A stretch of DNA of 64,000 bases from Streptomyces sp. NBC_01232 (GCF_035989885.1 NZ_CP108518.1:1426001-1490000), one strand, 5' to 3'. Positions 53,376 through 63,543 are shown, counted from the first letter of the stretch. Numbers and translations: made by a program. The notes: generated by a model from the sequence alone, not told the origin.

Positions 53376-54155
53376 GTGCACGCCACCCCCTCACCCCCCG
53401 GCCGGGGCCTCGCCGGGCTCGGCCCGGCCCTGGGCGCGGCCGGCGTCGTGCTCGCGCTCTGGTACCTCCTGGCCCGCTTCGGCACGGTGGCCCCGGGGCT
53501 GCTGCCCACACCGGGAGAGACCGCGGCCGCCCTCGTGGACAGCGCCCGGAGCGGCGCCCTGGCCGCCGACCTCGGCGCCAGCCTGACCCGGGCCGGACAG
53601 GGCTTCGCGCTGGGCGCCGTCATCGGCAGTGCCCTCGGCTTCACCACCGGTTACCTGCCGAAGGTCTCCGCCGCCGTCACCCCCGTGGTCTCCTTCCTCC
53701 GGCCGATCCCGGCCATCGCGCTGGTGCCCCTCGCGACCGCCTGGTTCGGCATCGGCGAGAGCGCCAAGCGCCTGCTCATCGCGTACGCCGTCCTGCTCGC
53801 CGTCTGGCTGTACGTGCACGACGGGGTGTCCCGGGTGCCGGTCTCCCACCTGCGGGCGGCCCGGTCGCTGGGGGCTCCGCTGCACCGGCGGTTCACCGAG
53901 GTGCTGCTGCCGGCCGCCGCCCCCGCCGTGCTCGCGGCGCTGCGCTACGGGGCCTCGGTGGCCCTGCTCGCGCTGGTGGCGGCCGAACTGGGCGGCGCGG
54001 ACAGCGGGCTGGCGTACCGCCTCCAGGTGGACGGCCAGTTCCTGCGGGTGGACCGGATGTTCGCGGGGCTGCTCGTCCTCGGGCTGCTCGGGGTGGCCGT
54101 CGACCTCCTGCTGGCCTCCGTGGGCCGCCGGTTCGTGCACTGGAGCGCCTCATGA
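53376..54155 (+). CDS. ABC transporter permease, sulfonate/taurine type (SsuC-like)
   Basis: Membrane permease of 259 residues with about six helices. The cytoplasmic EAA-type loop ARSLGAPLHRRFTEVLLPAAAPAVLAALRYG (~158-190) and LRPIPAIALVPLATAWFGIGE mark the NitT/TauT family that imports sulfonates, taurine or sulfate esters. GTG 53376 has GAGGAG seven bases upstream. It starts the operon; its stop overlaps the ATPase start (ATGA). The neighbours indicate an organosulfur substrate. Confidence 0.92.
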   Translation: MHATPSPPGRGLAGLGPALGAAGVVLALWYLLARFGTVAPGLLPTPGETAAALVDSARSGALAADLGASLTRAGQGFALGAVIGSALGFTTGYLPKVSAAVTPVVSFLRPIPAIALVPLATAWFGIGESAKRLLIAYAVLLAVWLYVHDGVSRVPVSHLRAARSLGAPLHRRFTEVLLPAAAPAVLAALRYGASVALLALVAAELGGADSGLAYRLQVDGQFLRVDRMFAGLLVLGLLGVAVDLLLASVGRRFVHWSAS

Positions 54156-54871
54156 GCCTGGACGTAAGGCTGGAGGGGCTGTCGGCCGGCTACGGCACCG
54201 CCGCCCCGGTGCTGGAGCGCACCGACCTGGAGTTCCCGGCGGGCTCGTTCACGGCGCTGCTCGGGCCCAGCGGTTGCGGCAAGTCCACGGTCCTCAACAT
54301 GGTGGCGGGCTTCGTACGGCCCGCCTCCGGCACGGTGACGGCCGGGGGCCTGCCGGTGCACGGGCCGGGCCCGGAGCGGGGCGTGGTCTTCCAGCACTAC
54401 GCGCTGTTCCCGTGGCGCACGGCCCGCGGCAACGTCGAGTTCGCCCTCAAGCGCCTCGGCCTGCCGCGCGCCGAGCGCCGCCGGCGGGCCCTCGCGGCAC
54501 TGGCCGAGGTGGGTCTCGCGGACGGCGCGGAGAAGTACCCGGCACAGCTGTCGGGCGGCATGCAGCAGCGCGTGGCGCTGGCCCGGGCGCTGGCCGCCGA
54601 ACCCGAAGTGCTTCTGATGGACGAGCCGTTCGGCGCGCTGGACGCGCTGACGCGGACCCGGATGCAGAGCCTGCTGCGGGAGCTGTGGCAACGCCGCGGC
54701 ACCACCGTCCTGTTCGTCACGCACGACATCGACGAGGCACTGGCGCTGGCCGAGCGCGTGATCGTGCTCGGCGGAAGTCCCGGGCGGGTGCTCGCCGACC
54801 ACGCCGTGCCGGCCGGGCCGCCCGACCCCGGCCTGCGCTCGCTGATCGCACGCCATCTCGGATCCGGATGA
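54152..54871 (+). CDS. ABC transporter ATPase, sulfonate/taurine type (SsuB-like)
   Basis: 239-residue nucleotide-binding subunit. Walker [10 protein letters not shown] (38-46), Q-loop QHYALFPW (~85), signature LSGGMQQR (~130-137), Walker [17 protein letters not shown] (~150-165) and the switch His (THDIDEA) are all present. This sequence of motifs is the SsuB/TauB subgroup. Coupled to the permease by a four-base overlap, and to the following frame by ATGA at 54868. Energises uptake with the permease and the lipoprotein. Confidence 0.95.
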   Translation: MSLDVRLEGLSAGYGTAAPVLERTDLEFPAGSFTALLGPSGCGKSTVLNMVAGFVRPASGTVTAGGLPVHGPGPERGVVFQHYALFPWRTARGNVEFALKRLGLPRAERRRRALAALAEVGLADGAEKYPAQLSGGMQQRVALARALAAEPEVLLMDEPFGALDALTRTRMQSLLRELWQRRGTTVLFVTHDIDEALALAERVIVLGGSPGRVLADHAVPAGPPDPGLRSLIARHLGSG

Positions 54872-54978
54872 CCGGGGTGCCCGATCCCCCTAACGACCGC
54901 CCGCCCGCCCATCCGCCCGTCACGGCCCACGGCCGACGCCCCACGAACCCCCTCTTGTCCCCGGAAGGACTGCTCGCC

Positions 54979-55977
54979 ATGCTCAGACCCCGCGCGGTGG
55001 CCGCCGTACTGCTGGCCGCCCTGCTGTCCCCGTTCGCCGCGGCCTGCGCCGGCTCCCCGTCGAGCGCGCGCGACGGCGGGCGCCCGGCCGTCACCATCGC
55101 CGCGAGCGACCACCTCGGCGGCGCCCCGGTCCATGTCGCCGAGGAGGGCGCCCTCTGGTCGGCCGAGGGCATCGGGGCCACCGTCACCACCCACCCCACC
55201 GGCCGGGACGCGCTGAACGCCGTGCTCGGCGGCCAGGCCGAGCTCGGGGTCGTCGGTGACCTGCCCGCCGTGACGGCCGCGCTGGGCGGGCGCGAGCTGC
55301 GGATCGTCGCCGACCTGTCCCGGTTCTCCGACTGGCGCCTGCTCACCCGCACCGACCGGCGGATCACCGGCTTCGCGGCGCTGAAGGGCCGCAAGGTAGG
55401 AGTCCCGCAGGGCACGAACGTCGAGTACGCGCTGTCGCGGATGCTCGCCTCGGCGCAGCTCGCCGCGGCGGACGTGACCGTCGTCAACCTCGCCCCGAAC
55501 CAGGTCACTCCGGCCCTGGCCCGCGGGGACATCGACGCCGGGGTCACCTTCCCCAGCTTCTACGACGCCGCACACACCGCGCTGGGCGGCGCCTACGCCG
55601 AACTGCCCTTCACCGGATACACGGCCAGGACCCTCCTGGTCGCCGGACCCGCCGCGACCGAAGAGGGCACCACCGCCGTCCTGCGCACCCTGCTGCGCGC
55701 GCAGCGCGAGCTCGCCGCCGACCCGGCCGCGGCGCGCAAGGCCGTACTCGCCCAGTCCAACGGTGCGCTGCAGGCCGGCTACGTCGACACCTACCAGCCG
55801 CGCTACAGCTACGGCGCCACCCTCTCCCCCGAGCTGCTGACGCAGCTGGAGGAGGAGGCCGGCTGGGCCAAGGCCGCCCAGGACCTGCCCGGCGCCGCCG
55901 ACCGCGCCGCACTGCTGCGCCACCTGAACCCCGGCCCCCTGACGGCTGTCGACCCGGCCGCCGTCACCGTCCGCTGA
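54979..55977 (+). CDS. ABC transporter substrate-binding lipoprotein, sulfonate type
   Basis: 332-residue lipoprotein receptor of the NMT1/SsuA-like fold. Lipobox [11 protein letters not shown] (Cys25 would be lipidated) and a two-lobed binding domain ([62 protein letters not shown]). ATG 54979 has GGAAGGAC upstream; the earlier ATG 54868 overlapping the ATPase stop gives 37 extra residues in a Pro-rich stub. Its ligand is probably an alkyl- or aryl-sulfonate or sulfate ester, judged from the neighbours. Confidence 0.9.
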   Translation: MLRPRAVAAVLLAALLSPFAAACAGSPSSARDGGRPAVTIAASDHLGGAPVHVAEEGALWSAEGIGATVTTHPTGRDALNAVLGGQAELGVVGDLPAVTAALGGRELRIVADLSRFSDWRLLTRTDRRITGFAALKGRKVGVPQGTNVEYALSRMLASAQLAAADVTVVNLAPNQVTPALARGDIDAGVTFPSFYDAAHTALGGAYAELPFTGYTARTLLVAGPAATEEGTTAVLRTLLRAQRELAADPAAARKAVLAQSNGALQAGYVDTYQPRYSYGATLSPELLTQLEEEAGWAKAAQDLPGAADRAALLRHLNPGPLTAVDPAAVTVR

Positions 55978-56023
55978 GCCACAGCCTCGTACGCCCGCCC
56001 CACCGAGCCCAGGAGAGATCCCC

Positions 56024-57133
56024 ATGACCGTCGACCAGAACACCCTGCGCCGCCGCGGCGTCGGCCTGATCGCCCACGACCCCGAGCGCAGCTACGGCGG
56101 CCTCACCCTCTACACGCCGATCACCAGCGCCGGCGAGATCCACCTCGTCGACATCGAGGGCCGCCCGGTGCACACCTGGACCTCCCCGCACCCGCCCGGC
56201 CGCCAGGCCCAGCTCCTGCCGAACGGGAACCTCTTCTACGCCGCCAAGGACACCGGTGGCCCGACCCTCTTCCCCATCTGGGACGTCTACCACGGCGGCA
56301 TCTTCCAGGAGCTGGCCCCGGACTCCACGGTGCTCCGCGAAGTGCGGCACCCCTTCCACCACCACGACGCCTCGCTCCTGCGCAACGGGAACCTGATCAT
56401 CGGGGCCGTCGAGCCGCTGGACCCGGCCGACGCGGCCCGGATCCGGGGCGGCATCCCCGGATCCGAGGCGCCCGGCGGGGTGATCTACGGGGACGTGGTG
56501 TACGAGCTGACCTGGGACGGGGAGATCGTGTGGCGCTGGGCCGCCATCGAGCACCTGGACCCGGCACAGGTGCCGCTGAACAGGCACTTCGCCCGCAACC
56601 ACTGGCCCATGGCCAACACCGTCAACGAGAGCGCCGACGGCTCGATCGTGGTGGGCTTCCGCAGCGCCTCCACCACGGTGTCGGTCGACCGCGCCGACGG
56701 GTCGGTCCGGTGGCGGATCGGCCCGGACGTCCTGGCCCAGCAGCACCACCCGCACGAGCTGCCCGGCGGCACCGTCCTGGTCTTCGACAACGGCACCTAC
56801 CGCGACACCACTTCGGTGCCGTACTCGCGGGTGCTGGAGCTCGATCCGCGCACCGGCAAGGAGGTGTGGTCGTACGAGGACAACCCGCCGCAGAACTTCT
56901 TCAGCCCGTACATGTCCAGCGCGCAGCGCCTGCCCAACGGGAACACCTTCGTGGCGGAGGGCTCCTTCGGGCGGCTCTTCGAGGTGACCCCCGCGGGGGA
57001 GGTCGTGTGGGAGTTCGTGGTCCCGCAGTTCCGGTCGTTCGGCGACGGCGTGGGGCTGGAGTCCTCGGCCGGCGCCCAGAACTCGGTCTTCCGCGCCTAC
57101 CGGTACACCGCCGAGCGGTTTCCCTGGCTGTGA
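56024..57133 (+). CDS. arylsulfotransferase (ASST)-family protein
   Basis: 369-residue soluble protein of the ASST family, a six-bladed propeller. Repeats such as [61 protein letters not shown] and [21 protein letters not shown] contain the His residues that transfer sulfate in ASST enzymes (HHHDAS and NHW). No signal peptide, unlike classical periplasmic ASST. It lies 46 bases after the substrate-binding gene. It probably moves sulfate between phenol esters or acts as a sulfatase-like step in organosulfur use. Confidence 0.85.
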   Translation: MTVDQNTLRRRGVGLIAHDPERSYGGLTLYTPITSAGEIHLVDIEGRPVHTWTSPHPPGRQAQLLPNGNLFYAAKDTGGPTLFPIWDVYHGGIFQELAPDSTVLREVRHPFHHHDASLLRNGNLIIGAVEPLDPADAARIRGGIPGSEAPGGVIYGDVVYELTWDGEIVWRWAAIEHLDPAQVPLNRHFARNHWPMANTVNESADGSIVVGFRSASTTVSVDRADGSVRWRIGPDVLAQQHHPHELPGGTVLVFDNGTYRDTTSVPYSRVLELDPRTGKEVWSYEDNPPQNFFSPYMSSAQRLPNGNTFVAEGSFGRLFEVTPAGEVVWEFVVPQFRSFGDGVGLESSAGAQNSVFRAYRYTAERFPWL

Positions 57134-57313
57134 GGAACGCCCGGCCCCGGCCGGCGGCCCGGGCAACACCACTGCCAACTTCTCTTAATATTGCGGTCAT
57201 TGTATGGCACAGGTGTCAGGCGTAGCGTTTTCGGCAGAAATCGATGGCGGTTCGGAGACGTGACCCCGCATCGGCTTCCTTTCCGAACGCCGAGCAGGAA
57301 GGCGCTATTCCAC

Positions 57314-58495
57314 GTGTCCGATTCCTCAACGCCCCCGGCACCCCTGCACCTCGCCGTCTCCCTCGACGGCGCGGGCCGGCACCCGGCCGCCTGGCGCGAG
57401 CCGGGTGCCCGGCCCGCCGAGCTGTTCACCGCCCGCTACTGGGCCGGTCTCGCCACCGAGGCCGAGACCGGACTGCTCGACTTCATCACCTTCGAGGACG
57501 GCCTCGCCCTCCAGTCCTCGCTGCCCGAGGCATTCGACGAGCGCCCGGACCGGGTGCGCGGGCGTCTGGACGCGGTGCTCACCGCGGCCCGTGTCGCACC
57601 CCTGACCCGGCACATCGGGCTGGTCCCGGCCGTGACGGCCACCCACACCGAGCCCTTCCACATCTCCAAGGCCGTCGCCACGCTCGACCACGTGAGCCGC
57701 GGCCGCGCCGGCCTGCGGGTCCAGGTGTCCGGACTCCCCCACGAAGCACGCCACTTCGGACGGCGGACCGTGCCGCTCGCCGACACGGAGCTGTACGCGG
57801 AGGCCGCCGACCACGTCGAGGTGATCCGGCGGCTATGGGACAGCTGGGAGGACGACGCGGAGATCCGGGACGTGGCAACGGGCCGGTTCGTCGACCGCGA
57901 CAAGCTGCACCACATCGACTTCGAGGGCCGTCACTTCAGCGTCAGGGGGCCGTCGATCACCCCGCGCCCGCCGCAGGGGCAGCCCGTCGTCAGCGCGTCC
58001 GGCGCCGGCGAAGCCTCGTACGCGCTCGTCGCCCGGTCCACCGACGTCGGGTACGTGGCCGCGCACGACGGCGACCGTACGCGCGCCGCGGTCGCGGCGA
58101 TCCGGCGCGCCCGGGAGGCGACCGGGCTCACGGCGGACCCGCTCCACCTCTTCGGGGAGCTCACGGTGTTCCTGGACGAAGACGCCCCGGCGGCCGGCGC
58201 TCGCCTGGAACGCCTCGACGCGCTCGCGGGGCTCCCCCACGGCGCCGACGCCGGGGTCTTCACCGGAAGCCCCGGACAGCTGGCCGACCTCCTCCTGGAG
58301 CGGCGGGAGGCCGGCCTGTCGGGCTTCCTGCTGCACCCTGGCGTGATCGCCCACGACCTGCCCGCCATCACCCGGTCGCTGGTGCCGGAGCTCCAGCGGC
58401 GCGGCGTCTTCCGCCGGGAGTACGAGGCGGACACCCTGCGCGGCCTGCTCGGGCTGCACCGCCCGGGCAGCCGTTACGCGCGCCGGGCCGCCTGA
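57314..58495 (+). CDS. LLM-class flavin monooxygenase, NtaA-like (1 of 3)
   Basis: Flavin-dependent TIM-barrel monooxygenase of 393 residues. GLLDFITFEDGLALQ (~50-64), HTEPFHISKAVATLDHVSRGRAGLRVQVS (~117-145) and DADTGVFTGSPGQLADLL-like regions match the NtaA/SnaA/DszA group, which cleaves C-S or C-N bonds. GTG 57314 follows GGAAGG; the open frame to 57191 is not needed. It opens the second half of the sulfur cluster, preceded by an A/T-rich promoter-like stretch (57180-57215). It needs reduced FMN from an unlinked reductase. Confidence 0.87.
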   Translation: MSDSSTPPAPLHLAVSLDGAGRHPAAWREPGARPAELFTARYWAGLATEAETGLLDFITFEDGLALQSSLPEAFDERPDRVRGRLDAVLTAARVAPLTRHIGLVPAVTATHTEPFHISKAVATLDHVSRGRAGLRVQVSGLPHEARHFGRRTVPLADTELYAEAADHVEVIRRLWDSWEDDAEIRDVATGRFVDRDKLHHIDFEGRHFSVRGPSITPRPPQGQPVVSASGAGEASYALVARSTDVGYVAAHDGDRTRAAVAAIRRAREATGLTADPLHLFGELTVFLDEDAPAAGARLERLDALAGLPHGADAGVFTGSPGQLADLLLERREAGLSGFLLHPGVIAHDLPAITRSLVPELQRRGVFRREYEADTLRGLLGLHRPGSRYARRAA

Positions 58496-58567
58496 CCGCC
58501 TCCCGGTCCGCCTCGCGACCCGCTTCCCGACCCGCCGCCCGTCCCGGACCTTCCGGAAGGACGAACC

Positions 58568-59941
58568 ATGAGCAGCAAGCCGCTCAAGCAGATCCATCTC
58601 GCGGCCCACTTCCCGGGCGTCAACAACACCACCGTCTGGAGCGACCCGGACGCCGGAAGCCACATCGACTTCGACTCGTTCATCCACTTCGCGCAGACCG
58701 CCGAACGGGCCAAGTTCGACTTCCTCTTCCTCGCGGAGGGACTACGGCTGCGCGAACAGGGCGGCCGGATCCACGACTTGGACGTGGTCGGCCGGCCCGA
58801 CACCTTCACGGTGCTCACGGCCCTGGCGGCGGTGACCGAGCGCCTCGGCCTCACCGGCACCATCAACTCCACCTTCAACGAGCCCTACGAGGTGGCCCGC
58901 CAGTTCGCGACGCTCGACCACCTCTCGGAGGGCCGGGCCGCCTGGAACGTCGTCACCTCCTGGGACGCCTTCACCGGCGAGAACTTCCGGCGCGGCGGAT
59001 TCCTGCCGCGCGAGGACCGCTACTCCCGCGCCCAGGAGTTCCTGGCCACCGCCCACGAGCTGTTCGACTCCTGGGACGGCACCGCGATCGCCGCCGACGC
59101 CGGGTCGGGGACCTTCCTGCGGGACGCGCGGGCCGGGACCTTCGCCCACCGGGGCCGGCACTTCGACATCGAAGGCCGGTTCAACGTGCCGCGCAGCCCG
59201 CAGGGCCGACCGGTGATCTTCCAGGCGGGCGACTCCGAGGAGGGCCGGGAGTTCGCCGCGGCCGGCGCGGACGCGATCTTCGGCCGGTACGGGACCCTGG
59301 AGGCGGGCCGGGAGTTCTACGCGGACGTCAAGGGCCGGCTCGCCGCGCACGGCCGTACGCACGACCGGCTGAAGATCCTGCCCGCGGCCACCTTCGTCCT
59401 CGGGGACACCGATGCCGAGGCACGGGAGACCGCCCACGAGGTGCGCCGGCTCCAGGTCAGCGGGCAGACCGCGATCAAGTACCTGGAGCACGTCTGGAAC
59501 CGGGACCTGTCCGCCTACGACCCGGACGGCCCGCTGCCCGCGATCGATCCCGAGCCCGGGGAGAACACCATCGCCCTGGGGCGGGCGAGCGTACGGCAGT
59601 TCCGCGACCCGCTCGCCACCGCCCGGCGGTGGCGGGAGCTGGCCGGGGCCAAGAACCTGTCGATCCGCGAGCTGGTCATCGCCACGACCGCCGAGCAGAC
59701 CTTCGTCGGCTCGGCCGCCACGATCGCCGGGGCCATCAACGACCTGGTGCAGGCGGACGCCGCCGACGGGTTCATCCTCGTCCCCCACATCACCCCGGGC
59801 GGCCTCGACGGCTTCGCGGACTCCGTCGTCCCGCTGCTCCAGGAACGGGGTGTCTTCCGCGCCGAGTACGAGGGCTCCACCCTGCGCGACCACCTCGGGC
59901 TCGCTGCTCCGGCTCCGGCCCCGGCCCCGGCCCCACGCTGA
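58568..59941 (+). CDS. LLM-class flavin monooxygenase, NtaA/SnaA/DszA family (2 of 3)
   Basis: 457-residue monooxygenase. HLAAHFPGVNNTTVWSDPDAGSHIDFDSF (10-38), AERAKFDFLFLAEGLRLRE and INSTFNEPYEVARQFATLDHLSEGRAAWNVVTSWD are diagnostic of the NtaA/SnaA/DszA family, including dibenzothiophene-sulfone and alkanesulfonate relatives. The start ATG has GGAAGGACGAACC upstream. It follows the first LLM gene by 72 bases. Likely desulfonates the substrate brought in by the transporter; no reductase gene is adjacent. Confidence 0.92.
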   Translation: MSSKPLKQIHLAAHFPGVNNTTVWSDPDAGSHIDFDSFIHFAQTAERAKFDFLFLAEGLRLREQGGRIHDLDVVGRPDTFTVLTALAAVTERLGLTGTINSTFNEPYEVARQFATLDHLSEGRAAWNVVTSWDAFTGENFRRGGFLPREDRYSRAQEFLATAHELFDSWDGTAIAADAGSGTFLRDARAGTFAHRGRHFDIEGRFNVPRSPQGRPVIFQAGDSEEGREFAAAGADAIFGRYGTLEAGREFYADVKGRLAAHGRTHDRLKILPAATFVLGDTDAEARETAHEVRRLQVSGQTAIKYLEHVWNRDLSAYDPDGPLPAIDPEPGENTIALGRASVRQFRDPLATARRWRELAGAKNLSIRELVIATTAEQTFVGSAATIAGAINDLVQADAADGFILVPHITPGGLDGFADSVVPLLQERGVFRAEYEGSTLRDHLGLAAPAPAPAPAPR

Positions 59942-60032
59942 GCCGGCGGGCGGCCACCGCGCGCCGCGCACGTCGCAGCAGGCGGTGGCTGCGTACCGAC
60001 CCCTTCCTCTCCGACCTGCAAGGAGTCCGGCC

Positions 60033-61169
60033 ATGCCCGGCATCCCCCTCGGGGTCCTCGACCTCGTCCCCGTGTCGTCCGGCTCCACGGCCGCCGAGGC
60101 CCTGCGGCACAGCATCGATCTCGCCCGGCGGACGGAGGAGTTCGGCTACGCCCGCTACTGGTTCGCCGAGCACCACCTCAACCCCGGGGTCGCCGGGACC
60201 TCCCCGGCCGTCGTGCTCGCCCTGACCGCCTCCGCGACCTCGGCCATCCGGCTGGGCTCGGGCGCCGTACAGCTCGGGCACCGCACCGCGCTGTCGACGG
60301 TCGAGGAGTTCGGCCTGATCGACGCGCTGCATCCCGGGCGCATCGACCTGGGGCTGGGCCGCTCGGCGGGCGGGCCCCGGCCGTCGGAAGGTCCGGCCGC
60401 GCCCCCGGTCACCCCGGTGGTGGACGGGTACGCCCCGAACGGGCTGCGGATTCCGGACCGCTTCTCCTTCGCCCATCTGCTGGGCCATCCGCGGGTGGCC
60501 CTCCAGCAGCAGCTGCTGAACCTGCCGGGGGCGCGCCCGCAGGAGTACGGCGAGCAGGTCGACGACGTGCTCGCGCTGCTGCGGGGCGAGTACCGCTCCC
60601 CGGAGGGGCTGGAGGCGCATGCCGTTCCGGGCGAGGGGGCCGACGTACAGGTGTGGATCCTGGGCAGCAGCGGCGGGGTGAGTGCGGAGACGGCCGGCCG
60701 CAACGGGCTGCGGTTCGCGGCCAATTACCATGTCAGCCCCGCTTCGGTGCTGGAGGCGGCGCACGGGTACCGGGCAGCCTTCAAGCCGTCGGCCGAGCTG
60801 GAGCGGCCGTACCTGACGGTGTCCGCCGACGTGGTGGTGGCCGAGGACGAGGAGACGGCGCGCGAGCTGGCCACGGGGTACGGGGCCTGGGTGCGCAGCA
60901 TCCGTACGGCCGAGGGGGCCATCCCCTACCCCACCCCGGCCGAGGCGCGGGCCCTGCCCTGGACCGACGCGGACCGGGAGCTGGTGGCCGACCGGACAGA
61001 GACCCGGTTCGTCGGTTCCGCCCGGACCGTCGCCGATCATCTGGAGCGACTTCAGGAGGCGACCGGTGCGGATGAACTGCTGATCACCACGATCACTCAC
61101 GGCCACGAGGACCGGGTGAGCTCCTACCGGCTGCTGGCGCGGGAGTGGCGCCGCCGGGGGCTGAGCTGA
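60033..61169 (+). CDS. LLM-class flavin monooxygenase, MsnO8/YhbW-like (3 of 3)
   Basis: 378-residue oxidoreductase of a different LLM subgroup from the other two: GVLDLVPVSSGSTAAEALRHSIDLARRTEEFGYARYWFAEHHLNPG near the N-terminus and ALHPGRIDLGLGRSAGG (~105-121) mark the alkanal-monooxygenase-like group also seen at 8951. ATG 60033 follows AAGGAGTCCGGCC; the longer frame from 59412 runs through the preceding gene. Last gene of the sulfur cluster. May act on a later intermediate. Confidence 0.9.
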   Translation: MPGIPLGVLDLVPVSSGSTAAEALRHSIDLARRTEEFGYARYWFAEHHLNPGVAGTSPAVVLALTASATSAIRLGSGAVQLGHRTALSTVEEFGLIDALHPGRIDLGLGRSAGGPRPSEGPAAPPVTPVVDGYAPNGLRIPDRFSFAHLLGHPRVALQQQLLNLPGARPQEYGEQVDDVLALLRGEYRSPEGLEAHAVPGEGADVQVWILGSSGGVSAETAGRNGLRFAANYHVSPASVLEAAHGYRAAFKPSAELERPYLTVSADVVVAEDEETARELATGYGAWVRSIRTAEGAIPYPTPAEARALPWTDADRELVADRTETRFVGSARTVADHLERLQEATGADELLITTITHGHEDRVSSYRLLAREWRRRGLS

Positions 61170-61206
61170 CGAAGTCCGTGACGCGTACCGACCGTCCGGT
61201 TCCGCC

Positions 61207-61228
61207 GCCGAGGACACATGCCCTCGGC
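61207..61228 (+). terminator. short hairpin after the sulfur cluster
   Basis: GCCGAGG / CCTCGGC arms (61207-61213, 61222-61228) with an eight-base loop, 38 bases past the third monooxygenase stop. Confidence 0.5.
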
Positions 61229-61413
61229 AATGGCGCGTAAGCGCGGCCCGCTGACGGAAAAGCCTCTACCGTAGAGACAGTTTCCTCCTACATCCTTGTG
61301 GGGTCGGGGCGGACGACGGATCGCGTTTCGCGCGCCCTGCCGAGCACGACCGGTAGTCCCCATCTTCTTCGGGCCGGTGCCCGTACATGATTCCGAAAGG
61401 GACTGACTCAGCC

Positions 61414-61785
61414 ATGCGTCGTATTACCTCATTGGCCGCCGCCGGATTCTCTCTCGCCATTGTCCTGGGGTCCGCGCCCCTTGCCGCGGCAGGTGAGAGC
61501 CGTGCCGCCGCGTACACGTGCAACTCCGGGAACTTCTGTATCTACAGCGACTGGAACGGCGGCGGGGACCGCTGCGAATTCCCCGACGCCCAGCGGGCGA
61601 ACACGGCCGACAACTGCGGGTTCATTCAGCGGGGGGCCAATGTGCGCTCCGTGTGGAACGGAAAGAACAACCGCGTCCAGTACTACACGAACACCAACTA
61701 CAAGTCGCGCGTCGGATCGACCCCGGGCGGTGAGGGCGGCAATCTGATGGGCAACTACCAGATCCGGTCCTTCAAGAAGCAGTAG
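61414..61785 (+). CDS. small secreted protein, peptidase-inhibitor-I36 family
   Basis: 123-residue exported protein. Signal peptide 1-31 (RRITSLAAAGFSLAIVLGSAPLAAA-G) precedes a domain with CNSGNFCIYSDWNGGGDRCEF, then DNCGFI and VWNGKNNRVQYYTNTNY. The Cys-x-x-x-x-Cys-I-Y-x-x-x-x-x-G-x start is the I36/SMI inhibitor motif, also close to beta/gamma-crystallin-like folds. ATG 61414 has GAAAGGGA 12 bases upstream. Followed by an 18-bp hairpin. A metalloprotease-inhibitor role is inferred from the family. Confidence 0.82.
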   Translation: MRRITSLAAAGFSLAIVLGSAPLAAAGESRAAAYTCNSGNFCIYSDWNGGGDRCEFPDAQRANTADNCGFIQRGANVRSVWNGKNNRVQYYTNTNYKSRVGSTPGGEGGNLMGNYQIRSFKKQ

Positions 61786-61794
61786 GGCCCCGGG

Positions 61795-61842
61795 AGCGCC
61801 GTTTCCTCCGCCGGGGCATCGCCGGGCGGAGGAAACGGCGCT
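61795..61842. terminator. 18-bp bidirectional hairpin
   Basis: Perfect arms 61795-61812 and 61825-61842 around a 12-base loop, between the stop of the inhibitor gene (61785) and the stop of the convergent secreted propeller gene (61848). Confidence 0.85.
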
Positions 61843-61847
61843 CGCCG

Positions 61848-63413
61848 TCAGCTGTCGCGGACCGAGATGATGCCGTTGAAGACACCGACGTAGGCGGTGC
61901 CGTCGGGACCGAGGGTGATCGGGGCCCAGTTGTTGTCGTAGAGCGGACCGGTGCCGGTCAGCTGCCGCCAGCGGCGCTCACCTGTGCGGAAGTCCACAGC
62001 CGTGAGGTACCAGGCGTCGATGCCCAGGAAGTTGGGCTCCTTCTCGTAGAAGTAGAGCAGCCCGTTCGCGGTGGAGAGCTTCGGGACCACGGAGGGAGCG
62101 CGGATCGCGCTCTCCCAGACCGTGTCGCAGCCGCTGCCGTCGGCGCGGACGTCGATGCGGGTCACTCCGCCCACGACGGACTTGCCCAGCAGCAGGGTGG
62201 TGGGGTTCTCGTAGCCGTAGTTGTTCTCGACGACGATGCTGTTCCCCCAGGTGATGAGGGAGTTGTCGGTGGTCGAGGCGCCGGATCCGAACACCGGCAC
62301 CTTGCAGACCAGCCGGCGGTCCGCGGGGACGTCCGCGCCCCGCCTGTAGACGAGGACGTTCATCCGGTCGTCGGCGTTGTCGGTGATGGCGACGTAGTCC
62401 CGGCCGAAGAGGTCCGGGGTGGTGCCCGACCCCTGGTTGACGGAGCCGGGCTTGGCGGCGGTGCCGCGGTCGTACGTCTGGCGCCACTGCACCTCGGGGG
62501 TCCCGTCGGCGGCGGCGCGGAAGCTGTAGAGCGCGTGGTCGGAGACGATGGAGACACCGTCCTCGGCGACCGAGAAGGAGTTCTGGATCTCCTCGCCCCG
62601 CAGCTGGACGGAGCGGATCTGCGAGGTCGCCGGGTCCACCGTGCCGACGCGGCCCTGGCGGGTGACCCACCAGATCCGCCCGCTCCAGTCGGGCATCACG
62701 GAGGTGACCGGGTCGCAGGTGCCGCTGGGCCACAGGTTGGTCCAGGTCACGCAGTCGTGCGGGACGTGTCCGGTGAGGTCCCAGTCGTTGTCGACCGTGA
62801 ACTTCCAGCTCCCGTCCGGGCTCCGGGAGTGGGACAGGCGCAGGACGTGCTGGCGGGAGTCGGCCAGTACGGCCCGGTCCCGGTCGTCCAGGTAGAAGTA
62901 GGCGCCGCCCGAGGTGTCCTTGAAGATCTTCGCGAAGTCGAGCGAGGTGATCGCCTCGACCGTCGACGAGCGCTGAGGGAGGGGGTACTCCGCGAGCGTG
63001 GCGAGCGTACGGGGCTCCAGGAGCTTGACCTTGAAGCCGGAGAAGGTGCCGCACACCGTGACCAGCCGGCCGGCGGAGTCGAAGGTGGCGGTCGCGCACT
63101 CGCCGCCGAGGGCGGCGATCTTCTCGCTGGTCACCTTCGGGTTCCGGCCGAGCGGCCCCGCCCAGGGGGAGGTGGCGCTGCCCGCCGCGTCGGAGTGCAT
63201 GCCGCTGCGGCCGTTGGGCGCGAGGTAGGGGTGCTGCGGCGGCGCCTGGCCGGGCAGCGGGCCGGCGGCCGCGGGGCCGCCCTCGTAGTGGGTGACCAGG
63301 CGGTGGCCCGGGGCCTTGGGTATCTCGTCGGCCTGGGCCGGAGAGCCGCCGTACATCACCGTGAGTGCGGCGACGACGGGCAGCACGGCGCAGTTCAGCG
63401 ATCTTCGGAACAT
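61848..63413 (-). CDS. secreted beta-propeller-like protein
   Basis: 521-residue exported protein of unknown function. Signal peptide 1-28 (SLNCAVLPVVAALTVMYGG…AQA-D), then a Pro/Gly-rich segment and a series of beta-repeats with D/N-G turns (TATFDSAGRLVTVCG, TVDNDWDLTG, YYLTAVDFRTGERRWRQLTG, NWAPITLGPDGTAYVGVFNGIISV), consistent with a PQQ/WD-like seven-bladed propeller. Cys pairs (ECAT…TVCG; HDCV…GTCD) suggest disulfides. ATG 63413 has GGAGGAGG upstream. Confidence 0.8.
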   Translation of the reverse strand: MFRRSLNCAVLPVVAALTVMYGGSPAQADEIPKAPGHRLVTHYEGGPAAAGPLPGQAPPQHPYLAPNGRSGMHSDAAGSATSPWAGPLGRNPKVTSEKIAALGGECATATFDSAGRLVTVCGTFSGFKVKLLEPRTLATLAEYPLPQRSSTVEAITSLDFAKIFKDTSGGAYFYLDDRDRAVLADSRQHVLRLSHSRSPDGSWKFTVDNDWDLTGHVPHDCVTWTNLWPSGTCDPVTSVMPDWSGRIWWVTRQGRVGTVDPATSQIRSVQLRGEEIQNSFSVAEDGVSIVSDHALYSFRAAADGTPEVQWRQTYDRGTAAKPGSVNQGSGTTPDLFGRDYVAITDNADDRMNVLVYRRGADVPADRRLVCKVPVFGSGASTTDNSLITWGNSIVVENNYGYENPTTLLLGKSVVGGVTRIDVRADGSGCDTVWESAIRAPSVVPKLSTANGLLYFYEKEPNFLGIDAWYLTAVDFRTGERRWRQLTGTGPLYDNNWAPITLGPDGTAYVGVFNGIISVRDS

Positions 63414-63543
63414 CCGGACCTCCTCCATGTCTCTGCAGCGTTGTTGACGTTGCGCCTGATGTCGCGCCGCCGCCAGACGCTAGATCGCACCGCTCGAGGA
63501 GTCCATGGAGTCGCCGGATGATTCACGAAGGCGCAACAGTCGA

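Noticed and set aside
53629..55977. 782-residue reading of the substrate-binding protein
   Set aside because: Reads through permease and ATPase genes in another frame; lipobox and ribosome site put the start at 54979.
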